From positions 577,001 to 641,000 of the forward strand of contig JAFBJZ010000224.1 in NCBI GenBank assembly GCA_016785225.1: a stretch of DNA of 64,000 nt, written 5' to 3'. Both the position numbers and the translations under genes were made by a program. Source of the stretch: Psettodes erumei (taxonomy: Eukaryota > Chordata > Actinopteri > Pleuronectiformes > Psettodidae). Positions 1 to 13,637 of the stretch are shown in pieces (within the stretch, counting starts at the first letter, position 1; each line of letters starts with the position of its first letter). The notes under the pieces were generated by a model. That model had not been told where the DNA came from. It was given only the letters and a program-made list of their open reading frames with translations, and made no database searches.

Positions 1-3000
1 GGGTGCTCCCACAGGATGTTAAGCAGTGATCAGGCTCATAGAGACTTATACAGATTATAGTATAGACAGGAGCCCGACCATTAAAGGCTTTAAGTCTTTA
101 AGTTGATCATTTCACTGTCACAGGTGGGCACAGAGGTGTCTGTAATCCTCCCTACAGTGCTGTTCAGGTTAAGGTTAAATACCAAGGCCAATTAGATTGT
201 GAGAGCAACACTGACGGCAGTGTGATGTTCTCCATTTAAGTGAGCAGTCAATTTTGTACTGTCTGCGACCGCTGCCTTTCATTTGATTACGTAACTGCTG
301 GTACTGTGTTCTCGCTTCCTTTTTTTGACATGAAAAGTTTCTTTTGTGTAACTTCTTTATTCTGCTGCTAGTAGCATTAAAATAGACGGCTTTGTTTCTC
401 GTATTTTATAGAAAATAATGCCTTAGCTCTTAGCTCTTAGTGTTAGAGCAGGGTTCATTTTTCAATCATTTGACAGATCAGAGATGTGATTTTTTTTTTC
501 TTAGCCCAGGGTTGAGGTGAAACATTATCAATATAAAACAAACAGAACTGTCAGATCACAGTACTGCGTAGTGGAAGCTAGGTTGATTTTTAAAGCCATT
601 GTTTTATCAGCAGTTCAACATTCGGGCTTCAGCAAAAGTAATCTGCAGTAATCTCTCGATCCAGTTAACACGGCCATGAATTACAGCAGCATTGGATCAT
701 ACAGGCTTTTGTTTTCAGCAAGTTCAAGACCACACAATGTTTAAGAGTGGAAAAAAATGTGGATAGTTTCATCTCAGCGGCTGAGATGCACCTGCAGTTT
801 TGAAATCTCTGTGAAATTGCAGTAACTGCCTCCTGCTGTTGATGACAACTTGACAACCTGAGCTACCAGTTGATGAATGAGTCAGTCTGAGGTTGAAGTA
901 GAGCTCTGCCTGGACAACTAAAAAAAAAAAGCCACCATTCCACATAATGTTAACTGCTTAATGTAATTGCACTATTCGCTAATCACTATTACAACAGCAA
1001 AAGTTGCATTTATAATCACAACTTCACCTAATAGCTCAATAACTGAGATTCACATAATTGAACCATTTAATCCTGAGTCATCTGTTCAGTTGATCCTAGT
1101 GCATGATGTGATTTCATTTGTCTATCTCTGACCCAAACAGATGTTGGAAGGAAGTATTTGTCTATTAATTCTTGCCTGATTGGTGCCTAATACCTTTGTT
1201 TACCTGATGACTGCTTAGCTGCTGGTTAATCTTAAAGCTCAGCGAGTTTGGTCGCCAACTAACTCTCCTGAGACACAACCCTGCAGCCCGTGGCTGTGTT
1301 ACATTAAGATGATAGGAGTATTCAAGAATGTCAGTGGCCTGCTTGGAAAAAATAAAATTATAGAAAACACATTGCATTGTAATATAATCCCATAAAGTAT
1401 CCCTGCAACAAATATCATGTTTTGTGGAGCTTTAAATGTTGTGTTGTGTATACTTGCAGCCAGTGTTTTGTACAACTGTTACATATGTCACATCGTTCAC
1501 AAGTCAGCCTCCTCTACATTCATGCCATAGGGTGACCCAAGTGTCACACATCTTGGCACGTGAGCTGCAGGGGGTTCGTAGGTCAAGAATGGCACCGCTC
1601 TACTGTATCACTGCTTTGAACTGTTGCACGCTCCGCCACAGTTGAGCTTCTTAGTCCAGTTGCGTGGTTGGTAATTTAATGGGACAGAGTCGAGTCGCAT
1701 CCGGGCGCAAGGGTCTGATTACTGAACACTGGCTGTATCGGTGTGTGCAGAGGGGCTCGGCAAACCTCTGCCTGATGCCTTTTCTGCCCCATCTGCTTGC
1801 ACACATCTCACGCTCAGTAAATCCTTACTGTACAGACTGTAGAGACACAGTTCAAGGTCACAGCAGAGCTAGAGGCTCCCACTTCGACCCCACAAGCTCG
1901 AATGATGACGGCTGCACGAGATGGAGGGAATATGAATATCGGCAGCGCTTTTCTCTGCTTTCGCCATTCTTCACTGGAGAAGCAGCAGTGACCACCTCAC
2001 CAGGCCGGCCCAGGCTTATCTTGTTATCTTGTGGCCTCTCATTGTTTAGCTGATGGACTGACTGGCTGCTTTTGAAAACACGGGCTCAGGCAGATCAGAT
2101 TAGCCAGCACTTTGTGCAGCGTGGCTTCATGAAAGACAGAGGAGTGACAAGCCCCCCCACCCCCACCCCCTCACCCCCAGTTGTTATGATCGTCGTGACA
2201 CCAATGTCAAAGTTATGCTGTCATCTGACGACCCGTTGACCAGCCAGTAGCTCAACCGTTACTGTCAGCGTAAAATGCAGGCTGACTACATCAAACCTTG
2301 ATTGACGTAATGGTGAGAGAAAGTGATTCAAATGAGGAAATAATCCTCAGGTACTTGTTGAAAAGTCTGCAGGTCGGAGTCAAGGTAAGACCCCACATCC
2401 AACTGCAGCATCTAGATGCCTGCTATCGTCAGCGCTGGCTAAGTCGGTGTGTATCGAGGCAGATGTTGGTTCCGCTGAGATGGAAGGTGCGACCTCTGAT
2501 GCATTACCAAGCTATAAATAGCGTCACGGAGGCGAGATCTTCCATCAGGATGCGCTTCAAAGATCGGTTACAAAGCGGGCTCTGTGCTGGGGGAGCAGAC
2601 TGAGTTACTTCCCCTGTGGATTTGGACATTTGAGCACCAATTCTGTACACCTCCTATTCACACATTAAAAAAAACAGCTGTTGCTTGCTGCGTGGTTGTG
2701 CCATTAAAAAAAAAAAAAATTTATTCAGCCTGATCCTCGTGTGCAATAACATCAGGTTGTAGTGCGTGAACTCTGTCACTGGCTGTTTATTTTGGTCACG
2801 GGAGATGTGCTCATGGGATTATCTTGCTTTTTATGATGGATGTCAAGCTAATTTTGAGCAAAATCCAGATGTTTGCTAAACTCCCAACAAATTAAGATGT
2901 GCATCTGTTTTGAGATTTCTTTGTCAAGCTAATTTTGATGAAATCCTGTTAGGATGTCCATTTTTGCTGTAAAATAGTATTTGTGTAGTATATCAAAGTA

Positions 3001-6000
3001 CCTAATTTTTCATTGTATTCATGTTGAAGTTGTGGGCTAAGTTGAATCAGCATCATCTGTATGGCACACACCCTCGTCCTTGATTTGTACTGTCGTATTT
3101 CTATGAAAGCAGTGAGGTATTCATGTTTTTATCCTTTTGAAAAGAAAAGTTGTGGAAGTGACCGTGGTTTAAAGTGAATGTAAATGAGGTAGAAGGCGAC
3201 GGTGCGTGCATTCCTGTTTCACACACAGGCCCAAGGTTACCCAGTGATAGACTGGGAAAAAAAATAGAAGCACTCTTCAGCGAATACAGAAGCATAGTTT
3301 TACATGACAGAAAGAAGAGGAAATAGGCTTATTGGTAGTTTGATGCCTAAAATATCAAACACATTTTAATTGTTAAAAAGCAAAGCTGGGCTGTCTTTGT
3401 TTACATGTGTAGGCAGTGGTGTAGCTTTACACACACGTGTGCACTATATACCTGCCCCCACACACAAACACAAAGAGAAACTGAATCATTTTGGCATTTT
3501 GAGCTCAGCCACTGCCAAAAGAGCCAGAGTCCAATCATGTTAAAAATAGAAAGCATGCGACTTTGATCTCACCCTGATGATGAGGAGACCAAGTTTTATC
3601 ACCCGTTCCAGCTGTGGCCCTTTGTCTAAGGGGGGGTGCGCTACTGCAGAGCCAGTAATTAGTTTTCCTGTTTCAGAGGTTCTACCTCGTTGTTGGGCCA
3701 TTAGACGAGTCAATAGAGACAAAGGTTTTGTTCAGAAGAAAGTAATGGACAAATCAAAACACAGTGTCGGGTTTTAGAAATCGAGAGCGGAGGGTGGATT
3801 GAGCCAGAGTTGCTTCTTTCACTGTCTCTCTTCTATTGTCTACCATTTATCCTGCGAGCGCTCTTGGTGCCGTCATTGTTCCCTACTGGCGCCCTACTTT
3901 TGTGCAAATACAATTTAATTGCAAACAATGGTCATATTCAGACAAATGAAGTTCTCATTTCCGTCACTGGTGCTGATGGCTGATTTTTTTAATGTCATCC
4001 CCCATCAGTTATTGTACTGTCTAGCTTCCCCCTCCATTCTTATCAGAGCTGACAGTGGCTCTTCACTACCCTCTCAGTGTTGTTAATGGTCACCTTATTA
4101 CAGTTGATGTGTGATTGTCAAACGCACAATGCATATTATTTTGCCCAACAAAAGATCATTATGCATGCAAAGTAGATCTGTTGCGAGTTGGTCCACAAAA
4201 ATAAATGTGAATTGGGACAAAACCCAAGTCATCCCACAGGTGGAGGCTGGTTTCCTGAAATAGATTATGCAGGATTATGACTGTGGTTCAAAGAGGGTAC
4301 CTTAATCTAGCATTGAGGAACTGGCAGAGACACTGGATCATTAAAAGCTGCAGCATTTTATTGCCCACACAGAGCAGTTGATCTCCGCAGGCCCGGTAAT
4401 GAAACCGTTTATAACTGCTTGAATAGCCCTGGCTCCAGCTTTAACTGCTGCCTTCACTGGAGGCCATTTCTATTTGATTTGTCCATTCTTTGGGCCTTGT
4501 GAATGACGTGATTATTTTCACTCATTTTTCTCCTCATCTATTGAAATGTTGTGTTATGGGGTCAAGGTATATGTATATCCAGATTTAGTCATGCAAAGAA
4601 ATTCTTGAAAACTTAAGAAAAAAATTTTTTTTTCCCCATTTCGTCTGAGGGAGAGCCTAAAGGTGAAGTGTTGAGGCTTGCAAGAAACTGAAAGCCATAT
4701 TGATCATGGGCTATTTTTGAAAGCAGGGTTGAATTAGCTAATGTAACTGCACTGTAAAAGCATCATGTGAAGGGCACCAAGATCCCTATCTCATGGGTGT
4801 ATGAAATGACAAACAGCCCAGCGAGATGGAAACTGTGCATATGGTTGGATGGGGTCGACGAATGGTGGTGGGCCTTACATACTTAACTCCTTCCTTGGGG
4901 GGTGGGTTCTGACCCTCAACATCAGCCTCACTAAGCTGCAGCAGCTGAATATTACGTCATCTCTGAGAGTTGTGGTTCGTTTAATACCCGTAATTTGTGA
5001 AATCCGGGGCGATGATGTCTGCGCATCATCTGGTGTGTAGTTCTCACAGCAGCAGACAGACCCGGCATCACGCAGACGAACCGTAGAGAATTTAAAAACA
5101 AATTTTAAGGAGTAAACTCAGAAAATGGAAGTGATTGCAATCAGGCGGTCTCTAATGAGCTAATTAGAAAATGCTCTGGGGCTTCGTGAAACCGCTGAAA
5201 GCCTCTCCCCCTCTGTTCTCATCCAAGCAGGGTTAGCACTTGTTATGTCCATCACTGCCAGACGAATGATGCATGAGGCTGCCCCCCACCCCCACTCAAG
5301 CCCCACCAAGGTGACCTTAAAGGGCTCTATCAGCATATCACATATTGAAACCGGCCCACCTGACAAGCCAGTAGGAAGCATCTTCTGCATACTTCCACCT
5401 CCAGCTACTCTTCAAGATAAGGGTCTCCTGTGTGTGCTCTTTGCCTCAGAAAGGAGGTGCTGACATTGCAACAGTGCAACAAAGCAAGTCCTTGGGTGGG
5501 ATTATGTGGATGAGGTGCCATAAAGTACAGTAATAGTTGCAGCCTCGATGGGAAAATCGACCTCAAAACAGCATCCCTAGGTGATTTAGGCTTTGCTTAT
5601 TGATATTTAAGTGGAATTTAACAGCAGATCTAAATAAAAACTAAAGCATATTGATATTATGTATTTATTTTATTGTTAACAAATCCCATGAAGAACCTAG
5701 TAACAGCATTGTCTGAGTTGCTAAAGCCTGATCTAGTTTATTCCTCTGTGCCCCACTGCTCTATTGTTGTAAAACTATTTAAACAATGAGTCATACGTTA
5801 ATGTTCCTTCATTACAATTAACATGGACACTGTTAATTTCCAGTCAAGCCCACATTCATCATCCTGCTGCCATAAATTTCACCAGACTATGAACCGTGTA
5901 TTAATCCACAGCTGAAAAAGTCCTCAACAAATGCACTTTGTGCATGAGAAATTAATGGGAGAAACCTGGAAAAGTCCTGAGTGACAGAGTGACAAGTATT

Positions 6001-7650
6001 TTAAGTGAATTACATTTTTGACACTAAGGTAAATAACACAGGCCCCATCTTTAAAAATGAGACAAATTGAAACATAGCTTAGCTGCATCTCTGAGCTAGA
6101 ACTGGAAAGAAAGCGGTCACCAAATTGTTTCAGCATTTTTAGAGGCATTTGATGAAAGATAAGCAGGCCCGCTGTTTTGGAAAAACACTTCAAGTCAGTG
6201 CCGGTAGTCCATTAAACGTATAAGCTTCCTGATGCCACTTATGCTGACAGAAAACTCTGCTGCTCACGGATAATGTCCCACAGTGCCCATTTACCAGGAT
6301 CCATTGCATATTTACATTGGGAACTGTCGGGAAAGCAAGTATGTTTACTTCATAACTTGTGTTATGGCTAAGTTTCTTGTCGCTGACATTGATAACAATC
6401 TCTAACAAAGTCATGTAAACTTCATTCAGTTGCACTGTATCATGTTTTCAGTTTATGTTGGTGGGCAGGTGGAATACAAATCCCCTTAACTTTCAGTCCT
6501 CTGGTAGCTCTGGTTTTGTTGTCCCAGCTGGTAACTGAGTCTAAAGTGTGACATTCTTCATAATGTCCATTATGCATAATATGTGACCAACATACTGAGA
6601 AGTCTCGCGTGAGTAATACTGAAAGAGAGAGAAGAAATTCTGTTTTTTTTATCATCAGTGGATGGCAGACTAAACAAGGTTGTTACAGCAATACTGACAA
6701 AGCTGGAAAGTACTGTGAATGCTACAGGGTAGACATGTAATCTCTTTGACCAATACCTGGGAAAAAAAGTAGTGCTGCCCATTTGCCTCAGGGCAACTAG
6801 ATTTGGATGACTGTCAGAGATTGAGCTTGGTCTGGTTGCCACTGTTGAGAAATCACTTTTCTCAGGAAAGGGAAAGTCTTTCAGCATCAGGAGCTGACAG
6901 CACCACTGGACCATTACTGATGCATCTTTATGAGAAACTCTTTGGGCATGCAGATAAAACGGGACAGGGTATCTTAAAAAAAAAAATCTGGGGCGGAGAG
7001 TGCCGCAGTGGATGGACAGCAGACACGCTTCAGAATATTAATGCAGACTTCTGGAAGAAACTTTGGTTCATTACCGACTACAATCTCAAAAAGAACACAG
7101 CTCAGTCTTATTTTGTTGACTGCATCTGTAGATCCGACAGGAAACTATGGATTTCATCAGGCTTGCAGGAGGTCATTATTCCACCTGTTGTATACTCAGC
7201 TAAAGCATTACTTTCCACGCGCAGTCTAAATTTAATCCAGTGAAATCACATTTGGAACATTATGAGTAACCCAAAATTCACTCACAGAAGAAGCAAATGT
7301 AGCACAGATGGGGAAATGACAAAAAACTACCAGGTGCCTGTTCAAACTCAGTTTTGAGAATTACATTCACTTGCCAAAATGACGCAGCATTTTTTGTTCG
7401 TCTATTTGTCTCCCAAAAGTCTGAGTCTGATTGGTTCATTGGAGGGGGAGTAAGAGGAAGCAATTTTGGCTTAGACCTGATGAGCACTGCCTTGTGGGAA
7501 ATCAGTGTCGTGGCAGCTCCTGTAATTAGTTCTGCTTGTTAGAAAAATGAAGGGGTTACTAATTAGCAAGTGGATGGCTTCTTGACTTGTTGTGCATCTT
7601 TTCCCTCCTTTCCTTGAAGATCATCATTATCGTCTCCAGGCAGAACGGGA

Positions 7651-7672
7651 AAGAGAGAGAGAGAGAGAGAGA
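7651..7672 (+). repeat. (AG)n microsatellite
   Basis: Perfect AG run of about 11 units. Confidence 0.9.
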
Positions 7673-10324
7673 TGCTGCTCAACAGTTTAGCTCTAACGCG
7701 ATGAATCTAGATGGACAAATCTCAAAGGGTGTCCTGTCATGCTCTGACAGACAGGCTGCCGACTGTAAGCACATCCAGGCAAACGCCTGGAGCTGTGCTA
7801 GATTTCACTTTTCAAGTTTGCCTAACAGGCTAGGCGGTGTGGTTTTCACAGATCTGTACATACACAGGCTGACAGATGCTGTATTTTTATCCACATACAC
7901 AGTCTCAGCGCATGAGGATTTAGGCATAAAGGCCCAAATTGAGTACTGAACAGCATTAACATTACAGTAGTTGTAATTTGATTGCACTCTTTTGCAATTT
8001 CCATATCTTAAAAAATACAATTAATGTAAACTGAAGCACCCACTCCAAATTTAAAAATAGAAATACTTCAGTCAGTGCAATACTTACTATTGGTGCTTTG
8101 CAGGCTTAAATTAATGCTGTGAAAATTACTCTATGCTAATGATAGTTTGACAAAGTATCAAAGTTAAAAGCAGTATGATGGACTTTTCTCTCATTTGATC
8201 TACATTTGGATTGGTGAAACTTGATTTCATGCAAACTCAGAAAACCAAGTAGCAGTGAAAAAGAAATGAGGTGGGGTGGAAAGTGGCTCATTAGATTCCA
8301 AAAATTTAATGCTGACGGCTGTTCCCTTTATTTTACAATATATATGGACTAAATAAAGGATTTGAAGGATCACACACAGCTTTGATGGATTTAATCAAAC
8401 TACACCATTGGCAAACTAGAAAAAGAAGAAGCTATTATTCATCTCAGGCTTGGATGTTGAAGTATAAAGGAATTCTTTTGTGCTCCGGGATTGCATATGA
8501 GAAGATTTATAATCCACCGCTGATGTTCGAAAGTCAGGACTTCCAGCTCTGCTTCACCCGTGTGCTCAGATTCCTCCACCCCCCCAACCCCTAAGCTGTG
8601 GGCAATTTAAGTGGTGAAAGCGGAAGCATTTTTGCGTGATGTCACACTCCTGGTCGCTAATTCTCCGCTGTAACACGTCGCCACATGCATGCGGCTGCAG
8701 AGAAACATTTATCTCCCACAGCTGATCCGCTTCCAAGAATGATCCTGATGTGACATTATGTAAGAACCGAAAGACTGGCATTAGAGAACTCACAAACTGT
8801 AGAGAACATACTAATCTCCCTATGTGATTATTAGTCATAATATTTAACGCTGTCTTAATGATCAGCCCAGTAATCTCTATCTGGCACATTCACCTGTTCT
8901 CCCCCTAAACCCTACTGACTTGCCTTTTGAGGATGGTGATAGGGAAGGAAACAGAATAATTATACCTGGAGTTTGCAGGGAATTACGCTGAAAATATGAA
9001 ATATGGAAAAATGAGGTTATACTCAAATAGCTGCGTGGAAAATCTCATGATTAGCTCAACTTCTGTTCATTTTTTCTGGCAAATGTTTAATTTCAGATCC
9101 AACATTGCTATGATTATTGAGGCGTAACCTAATACTATATGGTAAATTATGAGCTGTTAAACTGAAACAGTGGGACACAGTGAGTAGTGACTTTCACAGT
9201 GAGAGTGGAGTGGGAGATTTTGCTCAAAGTGAAACCAGCTCCCATGTAAAAGTTCTTTCAAGCTAAGTTCATAATTTTGATATAAGAGCCCAAAACACTT
9301 CCTCCTTCCTGCACAAGATGTTTGATATTCAGTGCAACACTTCATTCTTTTGCATGCAGATGAATCACTAGCTTGATAAGCCTGAAGGCTGTGCCTTGAA
9401 ATGCGTACATTTGCCCTGCATTTTGAAACAGTCACAAGATCAAACCGGATCATTTTCTACATGTCATTTAGTATTGTGCGCTTTATCCATGCACACCAGT
9501 GCCTCCACATTCAAGCCATTTTTGTACAAACCCTGTGTAGGCTGTGAAACAAAGCCGTGATGTGCTAAGATCCGAACAAAGGCTTTATGTTTGTTCCCTT
9601 GGAGTTGAAAGCAGAGGCCATAATCGTTACTTCACACACGCGCACATTTTTGGAGATGAAGTGAGCGCAGTTCAGTCACACAGTTGGTGAAAGGCTTTTG
9701 TTTCAAAAATAGACCATGTTACAGTGCTGCACATGGCAAGAAAAAATGGCCTGCTGAGAATGATAGCAGACAACTGAGTGATTATTAAAAGACTGGAGTC
9801 TTTGGCATGTTGGCATGATGCAGCACACACCCACTCTCAGGCAAAGTTATCACCTTATCTAACAGCATTAGACCCACATGACAAATCTTTACACTATTTT
9901 CAATCCTCAGGTCAAGGTTAGCATGAAAACCAGAAATGATAGAAACAGAAAAAAATATAAAATCTGTGTATTATCATTTAATTTTACAGGCAGACCCTGG
10001 CCTGTCACTGCAGTTTTTTTAAAGTCTTTTTTTTGCCTCTTGCCTCCATTACTCTGCCAGGAATTGATATGAGTCGACATCCTTGAGTCAAATGAGTGAA
10101 ACTGAAAGGACATTTCTGAATGAATTTCCAGGAAGTAGACACACACTAATCTTGTTCAGCTTACACAGCAGTAGGGAGAAATATGTCCCTCAAGTCTTGT
10201 CCACTTAGTGTCAGTCAGTCAGTCATCACCATCACTGTTACTATGTCGTAATGTCTCTCTTTATCATCTCTTCATCTTGTCCGTGTTGTTGTGTGCGGCA
10301 TGCTTCACATCTATGTCCTGTTTT

Positions 10325-10346
10325 TCTCTCTCTCTCTCTCTCTCTC
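10325..10346 (+). repeat. (CT)n microsatellite / polypyrimidine tract
   Basis: A run of about eleven CT units just upstream of the 10383 exon, continuing into a C- and T-rich stretch. It probably doubles as the polypyrimidine tract of that acceptor. Confidence 0.85.
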
Positions 10347-10382
10347 CCCCTTTTACTTCTTCTTCTCTTTGTGTTGGATGAG

Positions 10383-10424
10383 AAGGCGAGTCCCGGGGTG
10401 CCAGAGGATGACGGCAAGTTGTCG
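10383..10424 (+). CDS. slc24a2: slc24a2 exon, loop segment KASPGVPEDDGKLS
   Basis: A 42-nt phase-0 exon. The acceptor AG at 10381-10382 follows a long pyrimidine tract, and the donor is gtaggt. It encodes 14 residues of the variable cytosolic loop just before ARPRLQRGG of the next exon, where mammalian NCKX2 also has a weakly conserved acidic and Pro-rich stretch. A start 3 nt later (AAG used as acceptor) would drop one Lys. It is short and poorly conserved, so less certain than the exons downstream. Confidence 0.65.
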
Positions 10425-13400
10425 GTAGGTCCTGTCTGATTGTCTGTTTGTCCCTGTTTCTATGTAGATGTAGTAGCGTAACTTGTGTTTCTCCCACCAT
10501 GCTGTGAGTAAGACACGTACACCGTTATCTCTAACCTTCAGCCTGCCTGTGCGCAGAGAGCAGCTCTGTCTGTTTTCTGAAGCCTTCTTGCTAAAGTTTT
10601 GTACACAGCATGCAAGAGAAAAGGAAGCAGCATGTGCTTAGTTTAAAACATAACTGTACGTCCAAACAGAAGAAAACAGACTGTTTAGTTTTCAATGAAG
10701 CAGTTAAAAACAGAGCAGCAGGAGAATCTTCACCGTCACACTGGGAAGCAACATCTCCGAGACCTGACGCAATCCCCGCCAGTCTCCGTGTGTCCCTTGC
10801 CTCCTGCTCTCACCCATATGGGCCTGCGAATTAGCAAATGACACCCCCTGTAGCTGTGCGTCACCTGTGGGCAGCCAAAGTCGAACACACTCCAAACAGC
10901 TGCCGCCTGCAAAGGTGCATAATTTCCCACAGTTCTCAAGTTCAGCTCCAACTGCTGGAGTGACCTTGGCGAGGGCGGTTTGGAGAAACGGAACCAAATG
11001 CCACTTCAACTGTGAATGTCTCAACACATGAGGCTTAAACTTTTAAGAAGCTGGGGTACTTCATGATAGTTTAACTGGGTTGCAGGTTTCTTTTTAGGGG
11101 GTTTATGCAAATGGGATTAGGGAATGAAATTTCAACCAGAAGTGTAACGTAAAGTGCATTGTATAAGCAGTAACTTGAATCCTTCTCTTTGGGCTTAAAA
11201 TGCTGTAAAATGAAAGAATCAGGTATCTAAAATGATCATTCTCTTGTAATGTGAACTGAAATAAGCTTACAAAACAGCACAGTTTCCTGCACTTAGTTAA
11301 ATAAGCTGCGATAAGAAATTGCTTTTGACAGGTGCGTACATTAGACAGATTAATGCATTCGCATTATGACAGGAATAAGAACCGGTTACTGGACTTTGAC
11401 AAGGAGAAAGCATGCTCTACTTAAAGAGTCCCGTCTCAGACAGCAGGACGTCGGGTTCACACCTTGTTTCTCCTCTCACAGGCGAGACCTCGGCTGCAGA
11501 GGGGGGGCAGTTCCGCCTCCCTGCACAACAGCTTGATGCGGAACAGCATTTTCCAGCTGATGATTCACACGTTAGACCCTTTAAGTGAAGGTAAGAAAAA
11601 CTGTACACCGAAAACACAACTCTTCCATTCCCCAGAATACACAACACAGATGTTCCTATTTTCCATGAAAGGCTCTATTTTCAGCTTGAGCTTACCTTGA
11701 ACTTGTCTTCTTTCCTGTCTTTCTCTCTTGATGTGACCTAAATCCTGTTTTCTAAAGGAAATGTAAACATGGTCTTCAAGGTGACATTTTTCACCTTGAA
11801 GCAACCTTTATTGAAAGAAACTGTATTTTTTCATCCAGTCCACAGTTCAACTGAAAATATTGTGTTATTCATTTGCAAGTGCCCCACATACATTTACAAT
11901 TACCTATTTAGATCCCGTGCTATATACAGAGGCTGAATTGATCCATTTTTCATACAGTCCATACAAGCTTGTTGTTGTGTCAGAGATCATTTTCCCTTAA
12001 TCCATGAAGACGTCCTATTAGCTTAGCTAAAGGAAATGTAACACGACAGTGTCAGTGCTCGGCACAGGGGATGAATATGTTAATATGCTGAGGGAGGTGC
12101 AGTGTCATCCCGCTCTCAATCCACCCTGGAAAAAGATGGAGGAAGAGGAAAAAACTTGCATTCACGGGGACGAAAATGACAGCACAGGTTAAAGGAGTGT
12201 TTGAGAAATTTGTCATTGGAGTATATTCTTTTTTTCTTTTTTAGCTTTGATGAATGGTCTTTCAACTGGATGTGGACGGAGTGGCTCATCCTAATCCTTT
12301 TAAATGAATATTAATGTTGAATACTAATGCCATCTTACTTTGCCTTTTTACTTTACTCTTCACAGAAATTTATGTTCAGTTGTGTGATTGATAGCATCAG
12401 TACCAGTTATGACTAGACAGCAACATAGGCAAGGGTCCAAAAGCCATTCATAAGCATAAAACAGGGTCATGTCAGACTAAATAGTCCAGCTTTGGATGGA
12501 TGTGATTACATTAGCAGACATCAACAGGCTCTTCGGCTTTCTCCGAAATGATCTTACGTTCCTTGAACGCCAAACCTAGAATGAGTCAGCTCAGAAAAGA
12601 TTAATAAGCTGTGCCAAGACGGGCCCTAAAAGTGCATTAACATGCATCAACTCATTGTGGTACACTGAATCCAAGGCATCCTGTCTTGAGTGGATTCATC
12701 TCTCAGTGATTAAAATGTAAATTATAGCCTGCTGGGGGGAATGGAAATCAGTACCGCCAGTTGTAAATGTACATCAGAGGGTTATACATTCTCCATCCTG
12801 CTGCTTCGTGCAGAGCCATTTGTCATTTGGTCTTCTTTGGGACATCTAACACACGCTGACGATGGAGGTCTGAAATATTTACTGCTTGTTTGTCCATGTT
12901 CGGGGCTTAATCGTATTGATGCATCTGATAATGATTCAATAATTCATGTCCAAGTTAAGGTTCCATGTATTTATTTATGTGTTAAATGCATTGTTCCTTA
13001 TAAGTCGATTTAAAATGGGTTTAAAGTTCTGCTTCAGTATGAATACAGTACAAATGTGAGGATATGAGTTTACCAGATATGAATGATGAGCCTTTTGGCT
13101 CTGGAAATGAATGCACTAAAACAATAACTGCAGTGTGAATTGACTGATTACCACAGAGAGCAAAAGCAGCACTTCATTTTAATTTGAATGTATTATTTTG
13201 AAATTTCCAATGGAAAGCTTTCACCTGCTCCAATGATCATTTAACAATGCACTCACACCCCATAATGTGCCTTATTGGTTGAAAGTGTTAATTTCATTGA
13301 TAGCTTTACCATAAGGGTCCGATAAAGGAAAGGAGCACTTTCTTGGTGAGGAGATAGGAGAGGAGAGAGAGATAAACAGGTGCAGCCATCAGAGGTTGAG

Positions 13401-13605
13401 GCTGTGCTGCGTCTCCTTGCATGCTCTTATGCTTTAAGTGTAGCTCAGCATTCATGGGGGAGCTGGCAGGACTCCAACCATACATTTTTTATTGGCATTT
13501 CTCAAAATAAAGTCGCCTGTGCTGAGCAGAGGTGAAGTCAGTGTTTGTTCTCATAACTGGTCACCTCTCCCTTGTTAGACTTTTAGAGTGGGGATAGTTA
13601 GAAGT

Positions 13606-13637
<32 letters not shown>

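Larger units (their letters stand above)
1..10382 (+). other. slc24a2: slc24a2 intron (upstream part), no exon found
   Basis: This stretch precedes the first recognisable slc24a2 exon and is probably intron following the large N-terminal coding exon, which must lie left of the window. Open frames here, including one of 146 codons at 6803-7243, show no family resemblance. It holds an (AG)n tract at 7651-7672 and many A or T runs. I saw no tRNA, transposase or convincing exon. The assignment to slc24a2 intron is inference. Confidence 0.6.

Noticed and set aside
2144..2181. C-rich tract followed by cag as a possible acceptor of an extra slc24a2 exon
   Set aside because: The sequence after it gives no NCKX2-like peptide and no suitable donor.
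6889..6910. Possible second RE1 (acagcaccactggacc)
   Set aside because: Only the left half site matches; the right half is one base out of register and wrong.
6803..7243. 146-codon + strand open frame
   Set aside because: No recognisable motif, no splice or promoter context, composition like surrounding intron.
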